NCBI GenBank assembly: GCA_903857795.1
Contig: CAIOGM010000107.1
Span: forward strand, 1-32,758
DNA: 32,758 nucleotides
Origin: an uncultured Geobacter sp.
Lineage (GTDB): Bacteria > Desulfobacterota > Desulfuromonadia > Geobacterales > CAIOGM01
Reading direction: 5' to 3'
The first letter of the stretch is position 1. Each line of letters starts with the position of its first letter. A program made the position numbers and the translations under genes. Below the pieces are notes generated by a model, which had not been told where the DNA came from, did no database searches, and saw only the letters and a list, made by a program, of their open reading frames with translations. Below are positions 25,551 to 32,683 of this stretch, in pieces.

Positions 25551-27053
25551 ATGGCGGAGAATCTGAATGCGCAGGAGTTGCTACGGCAGATCAGCAGCGG
25601 GGCCGGAGTCATCTATGTGGTGACCTCCAGCGAGCGGAGGCTGGAGCAGATGGTCGGCACCTGCGCCTCCCGGATCCGTGACGCCGGCACGCCGCTCATC
25701 TGGAACTGCGCCGACGGCCTCAGCCGTGACGGGGTCCTTATTCCCGATACCGGTGATCCACTCACCGCCCTCACCCTGGCGCTGGAGCAGCCCGACGCCC
25801 GGATACTCCTCTTCAAGGACCTCCCCTGTTTCTGGAACGACAACCCGCGGCTGGTCCGGCGGCTCAAGGAGCTGGCGTCCGGTTCGCGCGGGCGGGGTAA
25901 GGTGGTCATCATCTCCGGGGATGACTCCCGGATTCCCGAGACGCTCCGGGGGGAGTTGCTGCTCCTCACCCAGGGGCTGCCGACCCGCGAGGAGATCACC
26001 TCCTTCCTGGGGCAGCTCCGGGAGCGGGAACCGCTGCTCAACGGTCTCTGTGCCGCCGACCCGGAGCTCCTCCCCCGGCTGGTCCTGGCGGCCCAGGGGG
26101 TGGAGCTGGCCCCGCTGGAGCGGGCGATCCGGCTGCTCCGTCTCAGCCGGGCGCCCGACGGCGGTGATGTCATCCGCGCCCTCTTTTCCCTGAAACGGAA
26201 GATCATCGGCGACAGCGGCATCATGGAGTTCGTGGAGAACGACGTTGACGCGTCCCAGGTGGGGGGGATGGAGAACCTGAAACAGTGGCTCCTCCGCCGG
26301 GAGAAAGCCTACGGCCTGGCGGCCATCGGGTCGGGCAAGAGTCTCCCCAAGGGGATCCTCATCATGGGGGTCGCCGGCTGCGGAAAGTCGCTCTTCGTCA
26401 AGGCCGTTGCGGCCCAGTGGCGGCTGCCGCTGATCCGGCTGGATATGTCTTCTGTCTACGGCGGACTCTACGGATCACCGGAGGCCTCTTTGCAGCTGGC
26501 CTTCCGGAGGGCCGAGGCCATCGCCCCCTGCGTCCTCTGGATCGACGAGATCGAGGCGGGGATCTCTTCCCAAGGGTTCAAGTCCGAAGGGGGGAGCGCC
26601 TCCCGGGTGCTCGGTTCATTTCTCACCTGGATGCAGGAGAAAAAAGCGCCGGTCTTCGTGGCGGCCACCGCCAATGCCATTGAGCTGCTCCCGGCCGAAC
26701 TGCTCCGCAAGGGGCGCTTCGACGAGCTCTTCTACGCGGGGCTCCCCGATGGACCGGGGCGGGAGGAGATCTTCCGGATTCATCTGGCGCGGCAGGGGGT
26801 GTCTCCTTCGACCTATGACCTGCCGTTGTTGGCCGGCTCCACCCGGGGGTTCTCCGGTGCAGAGATCGAGCAGGCGGTTCTGGCCGGCTCCTTTGACGCC
26901 CTCTCCGAAGGGCGCCCCTTGGCCAGACAGGACCTCATGGCGGCGGTGAGCCGCACCGTACCGCTCTCGGTCACCATGGCCGATCAGATCAAGAAGATCG
27001 AGGCATGGGCCTTCAAGCGGGCGGTCCCGGCATCGGGTAAATTCAACCAATAG
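25551..27053 (+). CDS. Ycf46-type AAA+ ATPase
   Basis: 500 residues from an ATG preceded by GGGGGAGAG. The N-terminal half (about 1-225) resembles a degenerate nucleotide-binding domain with the [14 protein letters not shown] and RRLKELA stretches seen in the cyanobacterial and plastid Ycf46 family. The C-terminal AAA module has [10 protein letters not shown], Walker [10 protein letters not shown] (about 272-280), Walker [12 protein letters not shown] (about 327-336), ATAN sensor 1 and RKGRFDE (about 385) with the candidate arginine finger. Ycf46 has been linked to CO2 use in cyanobacteria; its biochemical substrate is not established. It is cotranscribed with two transporter genes. Confidence 0.88.
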   Translation: MAENLNAQELLRQISSGAGVIYVVTSSERRLEQMVGTCASRIRDAGTPLIWNCADGLSRDGVLIPDTGDPLTALTLALEQPDARILLFKDLPCFWNDNPRLVRRLKELASGSRGRGKVVIISGDDSRIPETLRGELLLLTQGLPTREEITSFLGQLREREPLLNGLCAADPELLPRLVLAAQGVELAPLERAIRLLRLSRAPDGGDVIRALFSLKRKIIGDSGIMEFVENDVDASQVGGMENLKQWLLRREKAYGLAAIGSGKSLPKGILIMGVAGCGKSLFVKAVAAQWRLPLIRLDMSSVYGGLYGSPEASLQLAFRRAEAIAPCVLWIDEIEAGISSQGFKSEGGSASRVLGSFLTWMQEKKAPVFVAATANAIELLPAELLRKGRFDELFYAGLPDGPGREEIFRIHLARQGVSPSTYDLPLLAGSTRGFSGAEIEQAVLAGSFDALSEGRPLARQDLMAAVSRTVPLSVTMADQIKKIEAWAFKRAVPASGKFNQ

Positions 27054-27074
27054 AGTGCGGCAAGGGTTTTCGCC

Positions 27075-28247
27075 ATGAAGGGAATCACCGGCAATGTCCT
27101 GATCCTGGGGCTGGTCAGTTTCCTGACCGACGTCTCCAGCGAGATGATCTATCCGCTCCTGCCGCTCTTCCTCACCACCGTCCTGGGGAGCGGCCCGGCC
27201 TTTCTCGGGATTATCGAGGGGATCGCCGAATCCACCTCCTCGCTGCTCAAGCTTCTCTCCGGCATCGTCTCCGACCGTTGTCACGATCGCCGGGGATTGA
27301 TCCTGGGAGGGTACGGCCTCTCCTCCCTGGCGCGCCCCCTGGTGGCCGTGGCCACCGCTCCCCTGGGGGTGCTGGCGGTCCGGTTCCTCGACCGGGTGGG
27401 GAAGGGGATCCGGACATCCCCCCGGGACGCCCTCATCGCCGACTCCGTCGATCCCTCCCTGCGGGGGAGAGCCTTCGGCTTCCACCGCTCCATGGATCAT
27501 GCCGGCGCCCTGGTGGGACCGCTCATCGCCGCCGCTCTCCTGGGTTACGTCACCGTTGACCTCCGGACGGTATTCTGGTGGGCGGCGCTCCCCGGACTCC
27601 TGGCGGTCCTCCTCATCTTCTTCAAGGTTCGCGAAACCGGTAGAGAACTCCCCGTGCCCCCTCTGGACGGGTCGTTCCTCAAGAGTCTCCCCCGGGGACG
27701 GCTCCGAAACTACCTCCTCATCCTTCTTATCTTCACCCTGGGGAACTCATCGGATACCTTCCTCCTGCTCAAGGCGGGAAAGTGCGGGATCGGCATGGCG
27801 CAGATAACCCTCCTCTGGGCGCTCTTCCACCTGGTCAAGATGGCGGCGGCGCTCCCCTTCGGTGCACTCTCCGACCGGATCGGCCGCAAGGGGGTCATCG
27901 TCGCCGGGTGGCTGATCTACGCCGCGGCGTACCTGGGGTTCGCCAGCGCGGAGAGCGCCCCCCAGATCTGGGGGCTCTTCATCCTCTACGGCCTCTTCTA
28001 CGGCCTGACCGAGGGGGTGGAGAAGGCGCTCCTGGCAGACATCGCCGCTCCCGCGGAGCGGGGGGCCGCCTATGGCTGGTATAACTGTGCCCTGGGGATC
28101 GGGGCGCTGCCGGCGAGCCTCCTCTTCGGTCTCATCTGGGAGCGGTTCGGATCCGCTGCAGCCTTCACCCTCGGGGCGCTCCTGGCGGGGGGGGCGGCGT
28201 TGCTCCTTCTCCTGCTGCCGCTTCCCGGGCAGGGGGAGATTGCGTGA
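27075..28247 (+). CDS. Major facilitator superfamily transporter
   Basis: 390 residues with about twelve hydrophobic helices. The helix 2-3 loop SDRCHDRRGLILGGYGLSS fits the MFS G-x3-D-R-x-GRR-type motif, repeated at ALSDRIGRKGVIVAG in the second half. DRVGKGIRTSPRDALIAD is typical of a widespread, mostly uncharacterised MFS subgroup. It follows the AAA gene by 21 bp and overlaps the Nramp gene by four bases. The substrate cannot be predicted from sequence; the metal-transporter neighbour is suggestive only. Confidence 0.9.
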   Translation: MKGITGNVLILGLVSFLTDVSSEMIYPLLPLFLTTVLGSGPAFLGIIEGIAESTSSLLKLLSGIVSDRCHDRRGLILGGYGLSSLARPLVAVATAPLGVLAVRFLDRVGKGIRTSPRDALIADSVDPSLRGRAFGFHRSMDHAGALVGPLIAAALLGYVTVDLRTVFWWAALPGLLAVLLIFFKVRETGRELPVPPLDGSFLKSLPRGRLRNYLLILLIFTLGNSSDTFLLLKAGKCGIGMAQITLLWALFHLVKMAAALPFGALSDRIGRKGVIVAGWLIYAAAYLGFASAESAPQIWGLFILYGLFYGLTEGVEKALLADIAAPAERGAAYGWYNCALGIGALPASLLFGLIWERFGSAAAFTLGALLAGGAALLLLLLPLPGQGEIA

Positions 28248-29467
28248 TCCGGCGAATCAGGAATATCCTCACCTACATCGGCCCCGGCCTGCTGGTTACC
28301 GTCGGCTTCATCGATCCCGGCAACTGGGCCGCCAATGTGGCCGCCGGTTCCACCTATGGCTATTCGCTCCTCTGGATGGTCACCCTCTCTACCCTGATGC
28401 TGATCATCCTCCAGCACAACGCCGCCCACCTGGGGATCGCCACCGGGCTCTGTCTCTCCGAGGCGGCCACGGCCCATCTTCCCGGAGTGGTGGCCCTGCC
28501 GCTCCTGGCCACGGCGGTGCTGGCTGCCATCGCCACGGCCCTGGCGGAGATTCTCGGTGGCGCCATCGCCCTCAATCTCCTGGTCAAGACGCCGCTCATG
28601 GTCGGGTCGGTGATCATGGCGCTCACCTCCGGGCTCCTCTTCTTCACCAACGCCTATCGCCGGATCGAGAAGATCATCATTGGCTTCGTCTCCATCATCG
28701 GCCTCTCCTTCCTCTACGAGCTGAATCTCATGCCGATCCAGTGGGGGGAGGCGCTCTCCGGGTGGGTGACCCCTTCCTTCCCCCATGGGGCGATGCCGAT
28801 CATCATGAGTGTGCTCGGCGCGGTGGTGATGCCCCACAACCTCTTCCTCCATTCGGAGGTGATCCAGAGTCGCAAGTGGAACCGGGAGGATGAACAGATC
28901 ATCCGGAAGGAGCTCAACTGGGAGATTCTCGACACCGTAGCCTCCATGCTCATCGGGTGGGCCATCAACAGCGCCATGATCATCCTGGCGGCGGCCACCT
29001 TCTTCAGGAGCGGGACGAAGGTCACGGAGTTGGACCAGGCCCAGCAGATGCTTCGGCCTCTGGTGGGGGATTCGGCGGCGCTCATCTTCGGGGTGGCGCT
29101 CCTCTTTGCCGGGCTCTCATCCAGCATCACCGCGGGGATGGCGGGGGGGAGCATCTTCGCCGGGATCTTCGGCCGGGAGTACGACATAAAGGACCGCTAC
29201 ACCATCATCGGCTCACTCCTCACCCTCGGTGCGGCCACGCTCCTCATCTTCACCATCGGTGACCCTTTCCGGGGGCTCATCATCTCCCAGATGCTCCTGA
29301 GCATCCAGCTCCCTTTCACCATCGTGGGTCAGATAGTGCTTACCTCATCTCCCAAGGTCATGGGGAAGTACGCCAATCCGCTCCCCGAGCGGATCGCCCT
29401 CTGGCTCGTGGCAGCCATCGTCATCGGGCTCAACCTGTTGCTCTTGGGGACTCTGCTGAGAGGGTAG
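28244..29467 (+). CDS. Nramp-family divalent metal transporter
   Basis: 407 residues and about eleven helices. Both metal-binding motifs are intact: D24-P-G-N27 in helix 1 and A-V-V-M196-P-H198 in helix 6, where the Met favours Mn(II) or Fe(II) over Ca or Mg. Family members are proton-coupled importers (MntH type). The GTG start overlaps the MFS stop (GTGA) and has GGGGGAG upstream. The stop lies nine bases from the stop of the convergent toxin gene, marking the border between core and accessory DNA. Confidence 0.93.
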   Translation: MIRRIRNILTYIGPGLLVTVGFIDPGNWAANVAAGSTYGYSLLWMVTLSTLMLIILQHNAAHLGIATGLCLSEAATAHLPGVVALPLLATAVLAAIATALAEILGGAIALNLLVKTPLMVGSVIMALTSGLLFFTNAYRRIEKIIIGFVSIIGLSFLYELNLMPIQWGEALSGWVTPSFPHGAMPIIMSVLGAVVMPHNLFLHSEVIQSRKWNREDEQIIRKELNWEILDTVASMLIGWAINSAMIILAAATFFRSGTKVTELDQAQQMLRPLVGDSAALIFGVALLFAGLSSSITAGMAGGSIFAGIFGREYDIKDRYTIIGSLLTLGAATLLIFTIGDPFRGLIISQMLLSIQLPFTIVGQIVLTSSPKVMGKYANPLPERIALWLVAAIVIGLNLLLLGTLLRG

Positions 29468-29476
29468 GGGGAAAGG

Positions 29477-29743
29477 TTATCGGTAGACTTCGCGGCGGTT
29501 GCCGATCTTTATGACCAGGATGGTTATGGTGGCGTCTTGAATGTTGCAGATGATGCGGCAGTCGCCGACACGGTATTTCCAATAGTCGCCAAGGGGGCCG
29601 CTTAAGGTTTCCCCGATACAGCGCGGGTTTTCCAGTGTGGCTACCCGCTCCTCCAGGAACCGCGTGACTCGGATTCTGACTGGAGTGTCCAGACGTTTGA
29701 GCTGCTTCTCGGTATCACTTTGGTAGTTAATTTGCCAGGTCAA
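29477..29743 (-). CDS. RelE/ParE-type toxin, module A
   Basis: 88 residues with the family pattern: N-terminal KQLKRLD helix region, YWKYRVGDCRIICNI core strands and GNRREVYR ending. Such proteins are usually ribosome-dependent mRNA interferases (RelE) or gyrase inhibitors (ParE); the YRVGDYR core and R-x-VYR end favour the RelE side. It starts at TTG, overlapping the antitoxin stop by 17 bases, with GGAT seven bases upstream. It is roughly half identical to the module B toxin. Confidence 0.88.
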   Translation of the reverse strand: MTWQINYQSDTEKQLKRLDTPVRIRVTRFLEERVATLENPRCIGETLSGPLGDYWKYRVGDCRIICNIQDATITILVIKIGNRREVYR

Positions 29744-29954
29744 GGCGGCGATCCATTTCGGCAGAACTGATCACCTGCGACTTACCTGACTTGATGTCTG
29801 CCATGGCGGATACTGCGTCACGATAATCTTCCAGATCCTCCAGGTAGCGGTCAAGCGCTTCCCTTACCAAGGCGCTGCGACTCTTTCCCAGGTTTTTTGA
29901 TTCAAACTTCAGGTGCTCTTCAAGCCAGGGATCATTTATTTTAACTGCCAGCAT
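29727..29954 (-). CDS. Ribbon-helix-helix antitoxin, module A
   Basis: 75 residues from an ATG preceded by GAGGAGA. The N-terminus MLAVKINDPWLEEHL followed by GKSRSALVREALDRYL is a CopG/RelB-like ribbon-helix-helix DNA-binding fold; the C-terminal tail should wrap the toxin. It would repress its own operon. The gene ends inside the toxin start. Upstream is the DUF1640-like gene in the same direction, 71 bp away. Confidence 0.85.
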   Translation of the reverse strand: MLAVKINDPWLEEHLKFESKNLGKSRSALVREALDRYLEDLEDYRDAVSAMADIKSGKSQVISSAEMDRRLDLAN

Positions 29955-30025
29955 GGTTGCTCTCCTCTCTTCTCTGCTCTGCAGAGTATGACGATGTTGC
30001 GCCTTTTGTCCATGGAGGGGAGGGG

Positions 30026-30307
30026 TTATTTCGCCAGTCGCAGCATGAGCGCAACAATTACCCCGGTCTGCATGAAGATTAGCCCGACAACCCACTTGAT
30101 GATCTCTGCTTTGGCCTCGGCAAGGCGGGCATCAAGACGTAGCTCCGATTCCTTAACATCGCCCTTGGTGGCAAGGTCCCGATAATCAAACGCGGCTTGC
30201 AATGATTCCTGTTGAGCCATGGCCAGGGCTTCAGCTTGTTTCTCGGGGATACCTGATGCTTCCAGCGTCTTGATGAACTTGTGCGTGTCAAACGTCATTG
30301 TTGCCAT
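30026..30307 (-). CDS. DUF1640-like coiled-coil membrane protein, module A (full length)
   Basis: 93 residues. The N-terminal TFDTHKFIKTLEASGIPEKQ and ATKGDVKESELRLDARLAEA segments predict helices with coiled-coil character. A C-terminal membrane helix (about 71-88, VVGLIFMQTGVIVALML) would leave most of the protein in the cytoplasm. The layout matches the bacterial DUF1640/CCDC90-like group; its function is unknown. CAGGAGCG precedes the ATG. It is first in the transcription unit followed by antitoxin A and toxin A. Confidence 0.8.
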   Translation of the reverse strand: MATMTFDTHKFIKTLEASGIPEKQAEALAMAQQESLQAAFDYRDLATKGDVKESELRLDARLAEAKAEIIKWVVGLIFMQTGVIVALMLRLAK

Positions 30308-30461
30308 GGTTCGCTCCTGTCTGCTACTGGAGGGGAGGGATTATTTTTTGGCGCCGACTCGGTCCAACATCTCTGTTAACGTATCGATCATTCAAACGCG
30401 AACGAACGTAACACGAAAGGAGGTGGTTAGAAAGTGGGAATCGACCTGACAGCAACGAAAC
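30303..30461 (-). repeat. 159-bp leader repeat, copy A
   Basis: Matches 31408-31566 at all but three positions (offset 1,105 bp). On the minus strand it is the upstream leader of the DUF1640-like gene and ends at its start codon. It probably carries the module promoter, though I could not name a clear -35/-10. On the plus strand it carries AAAGGAGGTG followed by a GTG start and a short open frame. Confidence 0.92.
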
Positions 30462-30620
30462 ATTCACTCAACCGATTAGCGATAATCTTCAGCTAGCGTT
30501 TGCACCGACCCGTAGGAGCGTCCTTTAGGCGCGAATTCGCAACATCATTCGCGGCCGTAGGCCGCTCCTACAACTGTCTTCTTTTTACTTACTTACTGGT
30601 TGAATATCATCGCTAATCAG
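30462..30620. mobile_element. REP-hairpin insertion element with inverted ends
   Basis: A segment of about 159 bp that interrupts copy A of the leader: the sequence on its two sides (up to 30461, and from 30622) is contiguous in copy B at 31566-31568. Near its ends are inverted GATTAGCGATRATMTTCA motifs (30474-30491 and 30601-30618, 16 of 18 matching). It encodes no protein. Deletion from copy B is the alternative explanation. Confidence 0.65.
30512..30571. repeat. REP-type hairpin pair
   Basis: GTAGGAGCG (30512) to CGCTCCTAC (30571) are reverse complements, with inner CGCGAAT/ATTCGCG pairs around AACATC. This GTAGGAGCGGCC...GCGAAT type is a widespread bacterial interspersed palindrome (general knowledge). 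It lies at the centre of the insertion element. Confidence 0.75.
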
Positions 30621-30686
30621 GTTAACTCGTGGCTACAGGTAGAACAATCATTTGGTTTGCCTGCCCTGTAACATGCTCTGTTATTG

Positions 30687-30956
30687 CTATCGGTAGACTT
30701 CACGGCGGTTGCCGATTTCTACAACCACTATCGTCACAATATCGTCATGGATGGCGCATATAAGGCGGTAGTCGCCGACGCGATACCGCCAGTATGCTCC
30801 GAGTCGTGGCCCGATCAACGGCTTGCCAAGTGTGCGGGGATTTTCAGAACACGCCAATCGTTCCCTGAGGTAGGTGATAATTCGCTTCTGATTTTGTCGG
30901 TCCAAGCTGGCAAGTTGCTTCTTGGTGGATTCTGGCAGTTCAATTCGCCAGGCCAA
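30687..30956 (-). CDS. RelE/ParE-type toxin, module B
   Basis: 89 residues from a TTG start overlapping the antitoxin stop by 17 bases, with GGAG seven bases upstream. A longer frame reaching 31124 is antisense/other-frame read-through of the antitoxin gene. Core YWRYRVGDYRLICAI and ending GNRREVYR mirror the module A toxin. Toxin family and likely activity are as for module A, with residues different enough that cross-neutralisation is uncertain. Confidence 0.88.
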   Translation of the reverse strand: MAWRIELPESTKKQLASLDRQNQKRIITYLRERLACSENPRTLGKPLIGPRLGAYWRYRVGDYRLICAIHDDIVTIVVVEIGNRREVYR

Positions 30957-31167
30957 GTTCCCGCTCCACTTCTTCAAGGGTATAGGTTTTTTCCTTACCG
31001 GAATGAATATCGGCCATGCGCCGGTCACACTCCTCAAAGAGTTCCCAGTCATGCAAAACGTTGTTGACCAATTCATGCACAAAGGCAGTTCGGCTTTTGC
31101 CTTGCTGTTTGGCAAACTTGGCAAGGCGTCTTTCTGCGGTGCTATCTAATTTTATGGCGTGCAACAT
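30940..31167 (-). CDS. Ribbon-helix-helix antitoxin, module B
   Basis: 75 residues, identical in length to antitoxin A, from an ATG preceded by AAGGAGGAGAACAAA. MLHAIKLDSTAERRL then GKSRTAFVHELVNNVL gives the ribbon-helix-helix region; the shared elements with antitoxin A are mainly GKSR, MADI-SGK and the L-LAN end. The pair has clearly diverged, so this is not a recent duplicate of the protein-coding part. Confidence 0.85.
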   Translation of the reverse strand: MLHAIKLDSTAERRLAKFAKQQGKSRTAFVHELVNNVLHDWELFEECDRRMADIHSGKEKTYTLEEVERELGLAN

Positions 31168-31226
31168 TTTGTTCTCCTCCTTAATGTCGGCTTTGGTGGC
31201 GAGATCTTTCATTAGGTCCTCGCGCA

Positions 31227-31412
31227 TCACGCGAAGAACGTCTTGAGCACCAGAGCAACAACTCCGGCCAGAACTGTACCCATCATCCATTTTACGACAG
31301 CAAGCTCTATTTCCATCTTGCGTAGATCTTCTTTCGAGGCAAATGCCTTTAAGTCAGATCTCAGCAGAGCAATATCCCCCTTCGTGGCCAGATCCCGGTA
31401 ATCAAATGCCAT
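31227..31412 (-). CDS. DUF1640-like membrane protein, module B (N-terminally shortened)
   Basis: 61 residues. It begins MAFDYRDLATKGD, which lines up with residues 38-50 of the module A protein; the first 37 or so residues are absent while the start codon and CAGGAGCG site are kept. A helix follows, and a C-terminal membrane segment (about 39-58, VKWMMGTVLAGVVALVLKTF). It is either a functional short form or a decayed gene. It lies 59 bp upstream of antitoxin B in the same direction. Confidence 0.7.
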   Translation of the reverse strand: MAFDYRDLATKGDIALLRSDLKAFASKEDLRKMEIELAVVKWMMGTVLAGVVALVLKTFFA

Positions 31413-31566
31413 GGTTCGCTCCTGTCTGCTACTGGAGGGGAGGGATTATTTTTTTGCGCTGACTCGGTCCAACATCTCTGTTAACGTATCGATCATTCAA
31501 ACGCGAACGAACGTAACACGAAAGGAGGTGGTTAGAAAGTGGAAATCGACCTGACAGCAACGAAAC
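31408..31566 (-). repeat. 159-bp leader repeat, copy B
   Basis: Near-identical to 30303-30461 (three differences). Here it continues directly into a 29-bp stretch (31568-31596) that in copy A lies beyond the insertion element (30622-30650, two differences), so the true repeat unit is about 188 bp. Confidence 0.92.
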
Positions 31567-31668
31567 CTTAACTCATGGCCACAGGTAGAACAATCAACTG
31601 GTAGCAGGTTTGAGAGACTCTGCAGAGGTGGGTAACAGGGGAGGGGTGGGGCATACTGTTCACCGTGT

Positions 31669-31882
31669 GTGGTACAGTTACGGGAACACCTGGAAAACCA
31701 CCTGAAAGGGCTGTTTGAGGAAAAGAAAAAGCGCCCTGTCTACAATGAGATAGGACGCTTCTTTCGTTTAAATGGTGCCGAAGGCGAGACTCCGAGACAA
31801 GAATCTTGTAACCTGCTGAATCTACAGCTAAAATTGCTTCGTCGCTTCGTCCTCAAATCACCTTGATTTGTAGTGAAACTGT
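31669..31882. repeat. 214-bp segment bounded by 11-bp inverted repeats
   Basis: GTGGTACAGTT (31669-31679) and AACTGTACCAC (31872-31882) are perfect inverted repeats. Between them is an open frame of 65 codons (31669-31866) with a charged helical start, not recognised. The layout suggests a transposon-end pair or miniature element; no clear target-site duplication was found. Confidence is for the repeat, not for mobility. Confidence 0.5.
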
Positions 31883-31921
31883 ACCACTTTCAGTCTCAAA
31901 CAACAAGGCTTTATTCGTTAA

Positions 31922-31949
31922 GTATATAATCTCTAAGGGGATTATATAC
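31922..31949. repeat. AT-rich palindrome
   Basis: Perfect 10-bp arms GTATATAATC/GATTATATAC with an 8-nt centre, in the AT-rich stretch upstream of the replication-like gene. It could be an operator, terminator or origin hairpin. Confidence 0.5.
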
Positions 31950-32002
31950 CTTACTGTTTCGTATCCTCGCAGTAACTCCGTATGTTCCCCTCTTGCTTCC
32001 TC

Positions 32003-32022
32003 AGGTGCGACAAGTCGCACCT
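32003..32022. repeat. GC-rich palindrome upstream of the replication-like gene
   Basis: AGGTGCGACAAGTCGCACCT is a perfect 20-bp palindrome apart from the central AA. The rest of 31883-32185 shows a direct repeat of AACTAATTTC (around 32070-32095) and no other gene. Confidence 0.5.
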
Positions 32023-32185
32023 CCCCGAACTCCTACCCACTCCCCTTCCTTTAAAATTACTACAGCCCCGAACAACTAATTTCGAACTAATTTCAAGTTG
32101 GCTGACAGTTGAGTAATAAATTATAGCCTCAAAGTACAGAAAGTAGTTTGAGGGTAATTATTCTCTAAGCGACAAGGAGCATAAC

Positions 32186-32683
32186 ATGAACGTATCAGTA
32201 GGAGTAGACAAGCTTCACTTCACAATTCCATCGACCTACAGCCTTGATGAGATAGTCAACGGCCTTCCCGGATGGAACACACAACCTCTATTCCCCGGTA
32301 TAACCGCAGACATGTTTGAAGAGTCTTCACCAGAGAACCGAAAGCGATCCTGGTACAGGAAGCACTTCTATCTCAGAAGCGAATTAGGAGCCGTTTTAGT
32401 TGGAATCCATATGGACTCTGTATCCAAGTACGGCAAGAGAAATATGGTTCAGATAAACGGACTTGCGTTTTCTGAGAGCGCATTGAATCCTCTACGTAAG
32501 ATTGATCTTCAGTACCTTGCCCAGCGTATAACTGACCTTGAAGGAAAGATAACTGCTGTCGATACCTTTCTTGACGTAATTAGTCCGGCTGTACCTTTCG
32601 CTGAAATAGCTAGGCAGAGTCTAGCCCCGTCGCTGTTTCGAGTGGGTAGTTCACCAAATGGGGCGTCTCTGCGAGCGTTTTGA
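32186..32683 (+). CDS. Possible phage/plasmid replication initiator, N-terminal fragment
   Basis: 165 residues from an ATG with AAGGAG upstream. VGVDKLHFTIPSTYS at the start, MVQINGLAFSE in the middle and LEGKITAVDTFLDVI near residue 135 follow the order of conserved blocks in replication initiators of filamentous phages and small rolling-circle replicons (opening strand, Q-x-NG strand, IT-x-VD-x2-LD strand). Those proteins are usually 300 residues or more. Here the frame stops at 32683 just after base composition shifts to GC-rich near 32635, so it looks truncated by recombination. AT content and codon use differ from the core genes. The family call is tentative. Confidence 0.4.
   Translation: MNVSVGVDKLHFTIPSTYSLDEIVNGLPGWNTQPLFPGITADMFEESSPENRKRSWYRKHFYLRSELGAVLVGIHMDSVSKYGKRNMVQINGLAFSESALNPLRKIDLQYLAQRITDLEGKITAVDTFLDVISPAVPFAEIARQSLAPSLFRVGSSPNGASLRAF

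Noticed and set aside
31669-31866. A 65-codon open frame inside the 214-bp inverted-repeat segment
   Set aside because: No ribosome-binding site, unknown family, and the first codons are the inverted repeat itself. Kept only as part of the repeat feature.
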